DNA of 64,000 bases from an uncultured Lachnospiraceae bacterium (GCA_910589075.1 CAJUSK010000013.1:38511-102510); one strand, 5' to 3'; numbered from the stretch's first letter, positions 25,063 to 34,086 are shown. Numbers and translations are program-made. The notes: generated by a model not told the origin, from the letters alone.

Positions 25063-26931
25063 TCAATGGATATCTGACATGATATTTTTAAAAGAACAAT
25101 AAGGGCTCTGCTCTATAACATCAATATTTCTCAAGTTTGATATTTCTCTATCTAACTTCGCCAAAATGTCTTTGTTAAACTCTTTATATTTTTCATCGCC
25201 AAGCAATTCAAGACACTTTCTTACTATTTGTTGATATTTATCCTGAATCAACGATTTTTTTTCATTTGTAATGTCTCTAATATAGTCAATATTTGCAGTA
25301 AAGAGTGTGGATTCTAGTACTTGCCCATAATACTTTTCAACTGAATTTGGAATATATCCCTCATCAAGTAAAATTTCGGCCATCTCTGACATTATATCAT
25401 TAAATGGCATTTCTATATAATACTGTTCACATGTAAGGACATTATAAAACAATTGGCTGCCAAAATTTATTGGAGTTACAAGTGCTTCATATCCCCTTAC
25501 AGCGGGAATTATTCTCAAATTCAACTTAATCATACGAATAACATTTTCCAGCGTAAAAATATCTTCTATTTCATATAATGAATCCAGAGAATTACATTTA
25601 AATGGAACAGCACTTATTACTTTCACATATTGTCCGTCAATTTGTCCAAGAAAGAGCTTATTTATCTTATGGTCAAGAATATGCTGACACCCTCGGCACC
25701 CATATTTGATACATTTTTTATCATTTAGATCAGTTGCCCTTATGCCATCATAACATACTACTTCATTGACAATGAAATACAACTCCTTACTCCGAAGTTC
25801 GTCAAAATTTATAATATATTCTTCGCCGTCAGGCTTTCCCCACTGATAATAATTACCAATTTTTATTAACCCCAATATATTCTTATATTTGTTGTAAATC
25901 TCTTCTGACCGATGATTAAGCAACACTGCAATCTGATAAAGTATCAAAATGGTATCGCCAATCCTGTCATCATATTCATCAATCAAGCTATTAATAGCAT
26001 CCATCGCTGCCAGTTCCAATGCTTTCCAAAGCATTCTATAAAAAATTTTAGAATAATTCTCATTAATAGAATTTCTGCTTAACTTCAATACTTCATCAGA
26101 ATTTGCATCAAGTAAATTAATTTCCCATTCCATATATTTCATAATTGGATCGTTAACAAAAAAAGAAGCAGGAAGTGTCTGTTCTTTAACGAATGTATTA
26201 CGATAGAATATTGCTCCACTATAATGTATCGCCACATTAGTAATATCCCTATACACATGAAAGGCTTCATCTTTTGGATGTCTTTCTTTAAGATGCATGC
26301 TACTAATTATATAACATTTCAATTCCGGAACAAATTTCTTTACTTCGATAAACCCACTCCGTATCTCAACATTGTTCCCCATCCCTTTCTTGCTGAATAA
26401 TGGCTCATATTCAAGTAATATACACCTCGTTCTATCCACAGGCTGCTCATATTCTATCACTATTGGTATATAATCCGCTTTCTTAATATGCTTCATTCTC
26501 AAGATATCAATATCCCGATTTTGATTTTCATATTCATCGTAAATCATGCTCATTACAGGATAACTTAGTTCTTTTCTGCTATAATGATAATTCGAGCAAT
26601 CTAATTCCGCAGCAGAAAGCTTTTCTCCATTTATAATAAAACGCAATTCAGTTCCTTGTGTGAAAGGTTCATTGAAATCTTCCACTGTAATGTATCCCTC
26701 TGATTTTTCTGCACTCTGAAATACAATTTTTTTTGCAGGCTCATCAGCAGTTTTCGTAATCATCTCAAACTGGTCTGCTAACAAAAATATTGATTGCATC
26801 CCTATGCCAATGCTCATGTGCGGTAAAGTAACACAAAATTTTTGTAGGCAGTAGCCCTCACTATTCCTAAAATTAAGAGTAAAATAAATAGATTTCTTAA
26901 GGTCTGTATGGTATAATATGATTATGTACAA
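25063..26931 (-). CDS. N-terminally truncated Hsp90-like (GHKL) ATPase protein
   Basis: The 622-residue frame begins inside a GHKL ATPase domain: SIGIGMQSIFLLADQFEMITK at about residue 41 corresponds to the GxxGxG/lid motif, and TELRFII to the final ATPase strand. The first part, with the N-box and DxGxG motif, is absent. The rest has a large helical region and a Cys cluster, YGCRGCQHILDHK, near residue 415. Related proteins are HD- or HtpG-like ATPases of accessory regions. No good ribosome site is seen. It is probably a truncated, non-functional allele whose start was replaced by the divergent SUKH gene. Confidence 0.6.
   Translation of the reverse strand: MYIIILYHTDLKKSIYFTLNFRNSEGYCLQKFCVTLPHMSIGIGMQSIFLLADQFEMITKTADEPAKKIVFQSAEKSEGYITVEDFNEPFTQGTELRFIINGEKLSAAELDCSNYHYSRKELSYPVMSMIYDEYENQNRDIDILRMKHIKKADYIPIVIEYEQPVDRTRCILLEYEPLFSKKGMGNNVEIRSGFIEVKKFVPELKCYIISSMHLKERHPKDEAFHVYRDITNVAIHYSGAIFYRNTFVKEQTLPASFFVNDPIMKYMEWEINLLDANSDEVLKLSRNSINENYSKIFYRMLWKALELAAMDAINSLIDEYDDRIGDTILILYQIAVLLNHRSEEIYNKYKNILGLIKIGNYYQWGKPDGEEYIINFDELRSKELYFIVNEVVCYDGIRATDLNDKKCIKYGCRGCQHILDHKINKLFLGQIDGQYVKVISAVPFKCNSLDSLYEIEDIFTLENVIRMIKLNLRIIPAVRGYEALVTPINFGSQLFYNVLTCEQYYIEMPFNDIMSEMAEILLDEGYIPNSVEKYYGQVLESTLFTANIDYIRDITNEKKSLIQDKYQQIVRKCLELLGDEKYKEFNKDILAKLDREISNLRNIDVIEQSPYCSFKNIMSDIH
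26912..26917 (+). promoter_or_regulatory. -10 box before the SUKH gene
   Basis: A perfect TATAAT lies 49 bases before the ATG at 26966. The -35 region is poor (TAGATT at 17-base spacing). It overlaps the start of the truncated GHKL frame on the other strand. Confidence 0.5.
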
Positions 26932-26965
26932 ATCGACAAATCGGAATAAAAAGGATGGTGCTGAA

Positions 26966-27760
26966 ATGACCTATGCCGAGTATCAGGAATACATGAGAAA
27001 TTTTTTTGAACAGTATTATCAGAAGCTTTCACAGGAAGAAATCCGTGTGACACTTCCTCTTGAGGAAGAGGAAAAAGAAATGTGGAGCGATGATGTGAAC
27101 CCTAATGATGAATGGAAGAAATGGAAGCTGGTTCCGGCTATGATTTCGGATGGGGAAATCAAGAAATTGGAAAAAGAAATAGGAGTTGAACTGCCTCTTT
27201 CTTTGAAAGCATTTCTGACTGTTACCCATCACTGCTTTGATGATCCCATAGGACGTAATTCTGTAGCTGAACATTTTCAAGGAGTGAAAAACGCATGGAA
27301 TCCTGTCCTTGTTAGATGTGGCTATTTGCCTTTCGCATGGGATGAAGATGGCTACTTTATCCGTTGTATTCGACTGGAAAAAATGCCGGAAGAAGAGAAA
27401 TGCGGAATTTACCAGATTGACCACGAAGTATTGTTTGATTTTGACGAAGACATGGTGACACCGGAAGAAATAGACCAGCGCATGGTGTTCATTTCCGAGA
27501 ATCTGCTTACATATCTTGATGAGATACTTCATGATAGGGATTGTGATTCTCTGCGAAAGGCTTCTCAAAAAGAGGTTCTTAGGGTGTTGAAAGAAGAATG
27601 TGGGTTACAGAATTATGATCAATTATCGGACAAAATAGATGATGACGAAGAATTTGATAAAATAATAACTGCGCTGAAACCGATTCAGAAGCAGTATTCC
27701 ATTTCAGATGATGATTTGGAGGAAATCTTGTGGAGCATGGAATATTCTACTGACTGGTGA
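26966..27760 (+). CDS. SMI1/KNR4 (SUKH) family protein
   Basis: The 264-residue protein has the SUKH core at about residues 45-170: ISDGEIKKLEKEIGVELPLSLKAFL, then PFAWDEDGYFIRC and VLFDFDEDM. SUKH proteins are typically immunity proteins of polymorphic toxins. The C-terminal 60 residues are acidic and helical. I start at the ATG at 26966, because the promoter TATAAT at 26912-26917 would put the transcript start after the ATG at 26918. AAGGA lies upstream. No toxin is nearby. Confidence 0.8.
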   Translation: MTYAEYQEYMRNFFEQYYQKLSQEEIRVTLPLEEEEKEMWSDDVNPNDEWKKWKLVPAMISDGEIKKLEKEIGVELPLSLKAFLTVTHHCFDDPIGRNSVAEHFQGVKNAWNPVLVRCGYLPFAWDEDGYFIRCIRLEKMPEEEKCGIYQIDHEVLFDFDEDMVTPEEIDQRMVFISENLLTYLDEILHDRDCDSLRKASQKEVLRVLKEECGLQNYDQLSDKIDDDEEFDKIITALKPIQKQYSISDDDLEEILWSMEYSTDW

Positions 27761-27897
27761 GAAAGGCTCACATAAAATGTAGTGGAACACTTGTAGTAGA
27801 TGGATATGCAGAACCGCCTACAAAAGAAGAATTTGAAATCGATAGCTGGATACCTGTTATTGAATCGGTTAAAGATTGGGAAAAATTTGGACTATAG
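27757..27897 (+). CDS. Small orphan protein overlapping the SUKH stop
   Basis: A GTG at 27757 overlaps the SUKH stop codon and opens a 46-residue frame that reads CSGTLVVDGYAEPPTKEEFE and ends SVKDWEKFGL. The even, protein-like composition suggests a real coding segment. It may be the C-terminal end of a lost immunity protein, kept in frame by chance, or a short coupled gene. Family unknown. Confidence 0.4.
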   Translation: MRKAHIKCSGTLVVDGYAEPPTKEEFEIDSWIPVIESVKDWEKFGL

Positions 27898-28189
27898 ACA
27901 CAAGTACCGTTTCCAGTTTGTCGAGCAGATAGCAAATCCAGCCGAGCCAGTCAACGGCAAGTGAATGGGCTTCGCCCACCGTTGACAGCCCCGCCCGTCT
28001 TTGCTGATAAGCAGCCAAGAGGACGATAGCCTAAAGTGACCTGTCCCCGCCAGCATAGACACCTAAAACGAAAGGATTCTATCCGGTTCTTAGTTTTACT
28101 CGTTTTTTCTAACTTTTTCATTTTCACGGGTTGTCGGAAGGAACTTGCTCCCAGCTGCCCCCTCCGCGTAAAGATTTATTCAAAAGCAG
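27898..28189. other. Gap between small protein and IS3, with one hairpin
   Basis: No gene. A 37-base inverted structure lies at 27950-27986: GTCAACGG and CCGTTGAC form the outer stem and GGGC-TTCG-CCC an inner tetraloop hairpin. Short open frames on the plus strand here (VEQIANPAEPVNGK) look like the end of a lost gene. GC content rises compared with the flanks, suggesting another inserted fragment. Confidence 0.45.
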
Positions 28190-29071
28190 CTAGGCCACTT
28201 TCAAATCTGTCTGGTGTATCCGGTAATACTCCTCCGGCGTCAGATAGCCGTTTGCTTCATGGATCCGTTTTCGGTTATAAAATATCCATATGTACTCAAA
28301 TACTGCGCTCCTGGCTTCCTCCCGGGTGTGGAAATGCTGTTCGTTTAACCATTCCTGTTTTAACTTCCCCCAGAAGCTTTCCATCGGCGCATTGTCCCAG
28401 CAGTTTCCTTTCCGGCTCATGCTGCTGATGAATCCATGCCCCTTTGCCAGTTCCTGATAATCCAGTGAGCAGTACTGGCTTCCCCTGTCGGAGTGCAGGA
28501 TACAGCCCTTTGTGATCTTTGTATGGTGGATGGCATCCTTCAGCGCGGATATCACCAGTTCTTTTGTCATACGTCCGTCCATTGCCGTGCCGACTATCTT
28601 ATCCCCGCAAAGATCCATGACGCCGGCAAGATAAAGCCAGCCTTCATCCGTTGGAATATAGGTAATGTCACTTACCATTTTCTGTCCTGGCCTGTCGGCA
28701 GTAAAATCCCTGTTCAGGATATTTTCCGCCACCGGAAGGTTATGTTTTGAATTGGTTGTTGCTTTATACTTTTTATGGCTTTTTGACCGTATGCCATTTT
28801 CACGCATGATGCGCTCGACCCGTTTATGATTGACCGGCTTTTCTGATCTCCGGTTTATTTCATGGGTTATCTTTCTGCCGCCATAAGCGCCATGTGATGC
28901 TTCGTGAAAATGTATGATCTCTTTCAGAAGAGCTTCATTTTCTATACAGCGCAGACTTTTGGAACGTTTCCGCCACGCATAATAACCGCTTTTTGACACC
29001 TGAAGCCACTGCGCCATCTTCGCGGTCCGGTATCTGGAGCGGTTCTGCTCCATGTAAAGGTAACGGATCAC
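28190..29071 (-). mobile_element. IS3 family transposase OrfB
   Basis: The 293-residue protein has the IS3 helical N-terminus (SRYRTAKMAQWLQVSKSGYY), then the DDE catalytic core: Asp in MVSDITYIPTDEGW, Asp in LHSDRGSQYCS and Glu in NAPMESFWGKLKQEWL. The C-terminus RKRIHEANGYLTPEEYY is standard. It starts with GTG in a GTGA overlap with the preceding orfA relic. The enzyme looks intact, but its partner is not. Confidence 0.93.
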
Positions 29072-29199
29072 TTCAGGTTCTTGGCAAAGAAGGCGCTTGC
29101 TTTTTTTAGGATCTCATTCTTTATAGTTTTCCATTGGCTGTACATATTCTCCTTTTCGGTTCCAACTGAAAGCTGATGTAGCCGCTCTTCAAATACCAT
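29068..29199 (-). pseudogene. Truncated IS3 orfA
   Basis: This 43-codon frame ends EILKKASAFFAKNLK, the conserved C-terminus of IS3 OrfA, and includes an A-rich run before GCAAGC typical of IS3 slippage sites. The helix-turn-helix half is missing; instead the frame starts MVFEERLHQLSVGTE after a GAGGTGG site. So orfA has lost its DNA-binding region, and the copy is probably not mobile on its own. Confidence 0.7.
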
Positions 29200-29538
29200 A
29201 ACTTTTCCACCTCTGCTATAAAATTCTTTTTTGGGCAAATGTTCACATAATTAAATTGTGCAATACCAATACACCGAATATTAATTAGCTGAAACATTAG
29301 CTTGCCTGATTGTTCCTCTGCTACATTGGTCTACACTCCGTTTCAATCTGCACTAGATGTGTAACACTGGCACACAGTGCCATCAATCGGCATAGCCACT
29401 GCTATGACACATTTCCCTGCCTCACATAGGAAGCAATCATCCTGTGACAATCTATCAGTAATTAATTATTCGATGTACCAGATTTCATATATAAACGAAA
29501 AATATTCTATAGTTTGCTATTATAATGCAATCCGCATA
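29200..29538. other. Gap with a Cys-rich frame remnant
   Basis: No supported gene. On the minus strand, a frame ending at the TGA at 29345-29343 reads DDCFLCEAGKCVIAVAMPID and then GTVCQCYTSSAD, with CxxC and CxC motifs, but lacks a start codon with a ribosome site. It may be a coding relic of the decayed island. Confidence 0.35.
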
Positions 29539-31062
29539 CTATGTCCAATTCCCCATTTCTTCATTATTTACAAATCTGTATTTTCCTTTTCCCCTTCCCT
29601 TTATGCTTCTTACCACTTCCATATCCCGTAATTTTTTCATAATCTCCTTCGAAGCAGATATTGAGCATTTGAGTATATTTTTTACTTCCGGTGCACCAAA
29701 AATTTGATCTGTTTCTATCGCATCATAAACTGTAATTATATTTTTTATGGTTGGTTCATTATAATTTTGCTTTTTAATAGCTGATTTCAAAGTTTCAATA
29801 GCCAGCTTTTTATCCCCAATAGCCAGTTTTTCATGCTGAAAAGCCAGCTTTTTCGCATCAATAGTCAGATTATTAGTGTTAAAAGCTGTTTTTTCTTTTC
29901 TCATATTATAAACAACGGTCTGTAACAAAAATGCATTCGTGTAATATTGAGGCTCTTGCAGGCCGGCTTCTGACATTTCCCGATACATACGGTCTACGCC
30001 TTCTCCATATTCTTTGACATAATTATATGCTTTCAAAAATTCTGCAATTTTAGGATTCCTGGAAAAATGTGTATTGCGGATATTGTCTGCCCTCACAAGC
30101 CCCGGCAGTTTTCCCGGGCTTTCTACTACGATACGGTCATCAAACATCTTTATCTGAATATCCGTTCCACTAATGCTATATGCCCTGTGTGTCACGGCAT
30201 TTACAATAATTTCCTGTCTCACAAATTTCGGATATTCTTCTTCTGTGACAAATAGTCCATCCTTTCCAAGGTAAGTTTTTTCTTTTATCTGTGTGTCAAG
30301 ATAGGCAATGGAATCCACAGCCATTTTTAAAATATTTCCTTCGAAAATTACATCCTTAACCACATTCATTTCTGTCCCAAAACGCTCTTCCTTCCCATCA
30401 TACCGTATAAAGCGTATACGGGCACGTGGAAAGAAATTTTGCGGTTTTTTCCCGAACAACAGAATGGCCGCTGTGCTGATCTGCACTTTTCCATCTTTCT
30501 TTTTTACAAATCCTTTATTTTCTGTTAGATATGATATTGCATTTTTGGGGTATCCAATTTTTCTTGTATATTCCCCAACAAAATCAATATCTAAATCATC
30601 CAGTTCGGCCTCTGGCACCGGCTTATCTTCAAAAAACCTTTCCCCTTTATCATATGTAAGCTGCAGGCGGTCATGAAAGCCCAGTTTCTTTGACTTATCC
30701 CCTACACGCAAATAAACTTCATCTGCCTGATTAGAATGTACATGGGAACTCGGCTCTATATGCATCAATACAACATGATTATCCCGGCCTTTGTCGTCGG
30801 TGCACGGCACTTTTTCTATATCCACCTGTACCGTTGGCTCACAGAAATCATATGGGACTGTAAGCAGTTCATTCAATTGCCGAGTATCGTAATCTGTCCC
30901 TTCTATCCTTTTGGTTTTATCTGAAATGCCAATAGCAACCGTACCGCCATCTGCATTCGCAAAGGCAACAACCGTAATTGCCAATGATTTGGGTTCAATA
31001 TGGATGCTCTTTCGATCAAATATCTGCATTTCATCAAATGCCAAAACTTCTTCAATTGTCAT
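29539..31062 (-). CDS. AlbA_2 (Schlafen AAA_4-like) domain regulator
   Basis: The 507-residue protein starts MTIEEVLAFDEMQIFDRKSI after an AAGGGTGG site. It has an AlbA_2 domain at about 15-130 (ITVVAFANADGGTVAIGISD), then the ATPase-like C-terminal region of COG2865 proteins (EIIVNAVTHRAYSISGTDIQ, ESPGKLPGLVRADNIRNTHF, YVKEYGEGVDRMYREM). The C-terminus has a heptad run with four LAxxxxK units and ends in a winged-helix region. Family members are putative transcriptional regulators in accessory DNA. It is in frame with the helicase remnant upstream. Confidence 0.85.
   Translation of the reverse strand: MTIEEVLAFDEMQIFDRKSIHIEPKSLAITVVAFANADGGTVAIGISDKTKRIEGTDYDTRQLNELLTVPYDFCEPTVQVDIEKVPCTDDKGRDNHVVLMHIEPSSHVHSNQADEVYLRVGDKSKKLGFHDRLQLTYDKGERFFEDKPVPEAELDDLDIDFVGEYTRKIGYPKNAISYLTENKGFVKKKDGKVQISTAAILLFGKKPQNFFPRARIRFIRYDGKEERFGTEMNVVKDVIFEGNILKMAVDSIAYLDTQIKEKTYLGKDGLFVTEEEYPKFVRQEIIVNAVTHRAYSISGTDIQIKMFDDRIVVESPGKLPGLVRADNIRNTHFSRNPKIAEFLKAYNYVKEYGEGVDRMYREMSEAGLQEPQYYTNAFLLQTVVYNMRKEKTAFNTNNLTIDAKKLAFQHEKLAIGDKKLAIETLKSAIKKQNYNEPTIKNIITVYDAIETDQIFGAPEVKNILKCSISASKEIMKKLRDMEVVRSIKGRGKGKYRFVNNEEMGNWT
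29788..29880 (-). repeat. Imperfect 21-bp coding repeat
   Basis: Within the AlbA_2 gene, four units encode LTIDAKK, LAFQHEK, LAIGDKK and LAIETLK. The DNA shows the recurrent AGCCAGCTTTTT-type segment on the plus strand. The heptads predict a short coiled coil. Confidence 0.7.
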
Positions 31063-31218
31063 TCGACCACCCTTCCATTTACTCACTACTGGATCAAGAA
31101 CATAATGTAATGTCTCTAGCACCTTTTGTGAATCTCCCGTATAAATCAGCCGCAAATGCCTTTTAGCCCGTGTTATTGCCACATACAAAAGATTCTTCGC
31201 TTTTTGTTCCAAACCCAT
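31063..31218 (-). pseudogene. UvrD-type helicase C-terminal remnant
   Basis: The frame upstream of the AlbA_2 ATG encodes KNLLYVAITRAKRHLRLIY, which is motif VI of UvrD/Rep-type helicases, plus about 30 further residues. Everything before it is lost; a frameshifted continuation (VLIVLEDGF) extends to about 31250. It is in frame with the AlbA_2 gene, so a fusion could be read. Confidence 0.8.
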
Positions 31219-31406
31219 CTTCTAAAACTATCAATACATTTTCAAATTACAACCCTTTTTTCTCTAATACTCTCTGCACTAACAAAAGTGAATGTATTGT
31301 TCTCTTCTCTATATTTTCTAAAATTCTTCATTTGAATATTCTTAAGATACATAATAGTTTTCTCCTTACAATTTTTCTATAAAATATATTCCTTAATCAT
31401 TACAGA

Positions 31407-31850
31407 CTACAAAAGCTGAAAAATACGCAATAATCTATCATAATAATATAGACGGTTTCTTAACTGCTCTTTGCTTTTTTTCAAAATACCAAGTTCCTGT
31501 AATATCTCTATATATTTTGCTGCGGTATTATAAGCTATTCCCAACCCCTTTGATGCCTGCTCAATGTTTATCACTGGATTTTCTTCTACAAAAGCATATA
31601 AATGCCCCAATGTTCCTGTCGCTTTTTTGTAAGACTGGATTTTTTCCATCTCCATTTGTCTCAGCCTATTCGCTGCTTTTATCTGTCCAAGCGCATTTTC
31701 TGCTGATAGGGCAATGCCATTTACAAAAAAACGAATCCATTCCGAAAATTCCCCAAAATGCTGCATCCCGATAAACTGTCGTAAGCATTCATCCTGCCCT
31801 CTTAGTAAGACGTCTGACACCGGCAAAAATGGATAATGTATAATGTCCTC
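31407..31850 (-). pseudogene. Fic family C-terminal fragment
   Basis: The frame of about 139 residues includes HFGEFSEWIRFFVNGIALSA (the helix after the Fic core) and a winged-helix C-terminus (VINIEQASKGLGIAYNTAAK, EILQELGILKKSKEQLRNR). The HPFxxGNGR catalytic motif and everything before it are missing. The fragment begins at a junction near 31850 with the HAD-family fragment. Confidence 0.8.
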
Positions 31851-31854
31851 ATAG

Positions 31855-31963
31855 GAATCCCCCTCCTCTGCAGTCCGTCAATCGCCCCTTTGGTGAACGC
31901 CGTAATCCGGTGTTCGGAATTTAATAAAGTGCCATCCACATCACTGAAAACAATGGTCCTCAT
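31855..31963 (-). pseudogene. Cof-type HAD hydrolase N-terminal fragment
   Basis: AGGAGG and an ATG at 31963 begin MRTIVFSDVDGTLLNSEHRI, with the HAD nucleophile motif DVDGT. It continues KGAIDGLQRRGIP and then is lost at the junction with the Fic fragment. About 35 codons of a gene that would normally be about 270. Confidence 0.82.
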
Positions 31964-32056
31964 CTTTCTATCCATGCCTCCTGTTATCTCATATCAGTCC
32001 GCTTCTCTCTCTCTGCATTTTACCTGTATAGCCAATTATTTGTCTGACGGACAGAC

Positions 32057-32092
32057 GCAAAAAGCCGATGCATACAAACAACACCGGCTTTC
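32057..32092 (-). terminator. Terminator after the sodium/solute symporter
   Basis: On the minus strand AAAGCCGGTG pairs with CATCGGCTTT and is followed by TTTGCG. It ends transcription from the symporter gene. Confidence 0.7.
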
Positions 32093-32100
32093 CTCCACGC

Positions 32101-33639
32101 TTATTCAATATTTCTGTTATTTACCACGTCGTCAAATTCTTCCAGCATTTCGGCCGAAGGCGGTGGTGTCATCAGGCTGACAATCACAATGGCCAGCAGG
32201 CTCAGTGCAAAACCAATGGCCAGGGAATACAGGCCGGTTACACTTCCCGGCGTCTGCCCATTCACAAGAGGTATGTAATCCCAGATAAGCACTGTCAGTG
32301 CACCCGTGATAATACCCGCTACCGCACCCTGGAAGTTGGTCCGCTTCCAGAACAGGGAAAGCAGCACGGTAGGTCCGAAGGCAGCGCCCAGCCCGGCCCA
32401 GGCATTGGATACCAGCCCCATAATGGAACTGTTGGGATTCAGAGCTATGATATAGGCCAGCACCGCAATCACCAACACGGTAATCCGGCTCATATTCAGC
32501 ACCGTTTTATCATCTGCATCTTTTTTAATAATCCCACGGAAAATATCTTCCGCCACACTGGATGCGCTCACCAGAAGCTGTGAATCTGCCGTGGACATAA
32601 TCGCCGCCAGAATCCCGCAAAGAAACAGGCCGCCCACAATAGGCAGGTGATAGTCTGCCGTAAACAGTTTGATAATCATTTCGATAAATACTTTTTCTTC
32701 CGCTCCGTCTGTCAACAGCCCCGGATAGAGATAAGCACGTCCCAGTACACCGATGACACACGCAAAGGCCAGCGACAGGGCAACCCATACGATGGCAATC
32801 CCTTTGGACTTATTCAGTTCCTTCTCATCACGGACAGCCATAAAACGCACAAGAATATGGGGCATACCACAATATCCCAGTCCCCAGGCAACCTGGGATA
32901 TAATATCAATCAGGCCATAGGGCTTTCCGCCATTGCTCGTCAGGCTCAGATATGCCGCAGAACCGCCAGCCACACCGCTGGCATCCAATACATCGGACAC
33001 ATTTCCGCTGATCATACCATACGCCGCCAGAGGCACAACCAGCAGCCCTACCAGCATCAGCGTTCCCTGCACAAAATCAGTGGTACATACAGCCAGGAAA
33101 CCGCCCATAAATGTATAGATCAGAATAACAGCAGCGCCAATGGTAAGGGCGATCTTGTACTCTATGCCAAAGACCGAATTGAACAGTTTGCCGCCTGCTG
33201 CCAGCGCAGAGGCCGTATACACAAGGAAAAAGATAACGATGGTCACGGAAGAGATAAAGAGCAGCACCCTCTTCCGGTCATGAAATCTGTTTTCAAAATA
33301 GGTGGGCAGTGTCAGTGCGTTGTTGGCGCGGATGGTATACCGGCGCAGCCGTTTGGAAATAAACAGCCAGTTACATACCGTGCCGATAAAAAGGCCGATG
33401 GCAATCCAGGACTGCCCCGTTCCCAGCGCATATACAGAGCCGGGCAGCCCCATTAAGAGCCATCCGCTCATATCCGACGCCTGCGCCGACAGGGCGGCCA
33501 CCGCGCCGCTTAATTTCCTGCCTCCCAGGAAATAGTCTTCCGCATTTTCATTTTTTCTGGCGCAAATCACACCGATCACTACCATAAATATCAGATAGAT
33601 GGCGAATGCCGCCAGAATCCAGATAATTGATCCTTCCAT
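32101..33639 (-). CDS. putP: Sodium/proline-type symporter (SSS family)
   Basis: The 512-residue protein has about 13 hydrophobic segments and SSS features of PutP: EDYFLGGRKLSGAVAALSAQ near residue 30, ASDMSGWLLMGLPG with the Na+-site Ser region, and MSTADSQLLVSASSVAEDIF. It couples sodium entry to uptake of proline or a related solute. GAGGAG precedes the ATG at 33639; an ATG at 33654 lies within the ribosome site. It has its own promoter. Confidence 0.9.
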   Translation of the reverse strand: MEGSIIWILAAFAIYLIFMVVIGVICARKNENAEDYFLGGRKLSGAVAALSAQASDMSGWLLMGLPGSVYALGTGQSWIAIGLFIGTVCNWLFISKRLRRYTIRANNALTLPTYFENRFHDRKRVLLFISSVTIVIFFLVYTASALAAGGKLFNSVFGIEYKIALTIGAAVILIYTFMGGFLAVCTTDFVQGTLMLVGLLVVPLAAYGMISGNVSDVLDASGVAGGSAAYLSLTSNGGKPYGLIDIISQVAWGLGYCGMPHILVRFMAVRDEKELNKSKGIAIVWVALSLAFACVIGVLGRAYLYPGLLTDGAEEKVFIEMIIKLFTADYHLPIVGGLFLCGILAAIMSTADSQLLVSASSVAEDIFRGIIKKDADDKTVLNMSRITVLVIAVLAYIIALNPNSSIMGLVSNAWAGLGAAFGPTVLLSLFWKRTNFQGAVAGIITGALTVLIWDYIPLVNGQTPGSVTGLYSLAIGFALSLLAIVIVSLMTPPPSAEMLEEFDDVVNNRNIE

Positions 33640-33701
33640 ATTCTCACTCCTCATTCTTCAGATTCCGTAACAAATGGGACAGTTTGTCCTCATAAGCTAA
33701 C

Positions 33702-33731
33702 ATTATAATATAGACAGGAGTCTGACGTCAA
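33702..33731 (-). promoter_or_regulatory. Promoter of the symporter gene
   Basis: On the minus strand TTGACG (33731-33726) and TATAAT (33707-33702) are spaced by 18 bases, about 60 bases before the start codon. Confidence 0.75.
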
Positions 33732-33889
33732 CACTTTCCATATTAACACTTTACCGCATTGATGTATTTATTGCCATTTACAGGCCGTTCAAAGACTACC
33801 ATAGACGCATGCATAAATAAACTGTGAGCAAAATATCTGATTTTCCGCCATAAGAGCGCCAGGGGAATCCGAAGAGAGAGACGTCTGTA

Positions 33890-33918
33890 TTGACAGAGAT
33901 GAAAGGGAACGGTAAAAT
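33890..33918 (+). promoter_or_regulatory. Promoter of the SUKH-like gene at 34162
   Basis: TTGACA (33890-33895) and TAAAAT (33913-33918) are separated by exactly 17 bases. The transcript would have a 5' leader of about 237 bases, which is the only content I see in the gap 33732-34161 besides the hairpin at its end. Confidence 0.7.
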
Positions 33919-34046
33919 AGTACGATAACAAGGTATGAACAGATAAACTTGCGCACAAAACGACACGCAAGGCAGAATTTCATAAGTTCTCATAGTTTTG
34001 CACCTGATAGCATCACATAAAATCAATGATCACAAAATACAGGAGA

Positions 34047-34086
34047 AAATGACGTTTCAACCATGGCTCATGAAGAAACGTCATTT
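34047..34086 (+). promoter_or_regulatory. Leader hairpin, possible attenuator
   Basis: AATGACGTTTC pairs perfectly with GAAACGTCATT around a 16-base loop, followed by TTGCT. It lies 75 bases before the SUKH start codon inside the leader, so it could act as an attenuator. The stem is 11 bases. Confidence 0.5.

Noticed and set aside
27898..28189. Possible tRNA-like or attachment site at the 37-base hairpin
   Set aside because: It lacks a cloverleaf and no integrase or duplicated site is visible.
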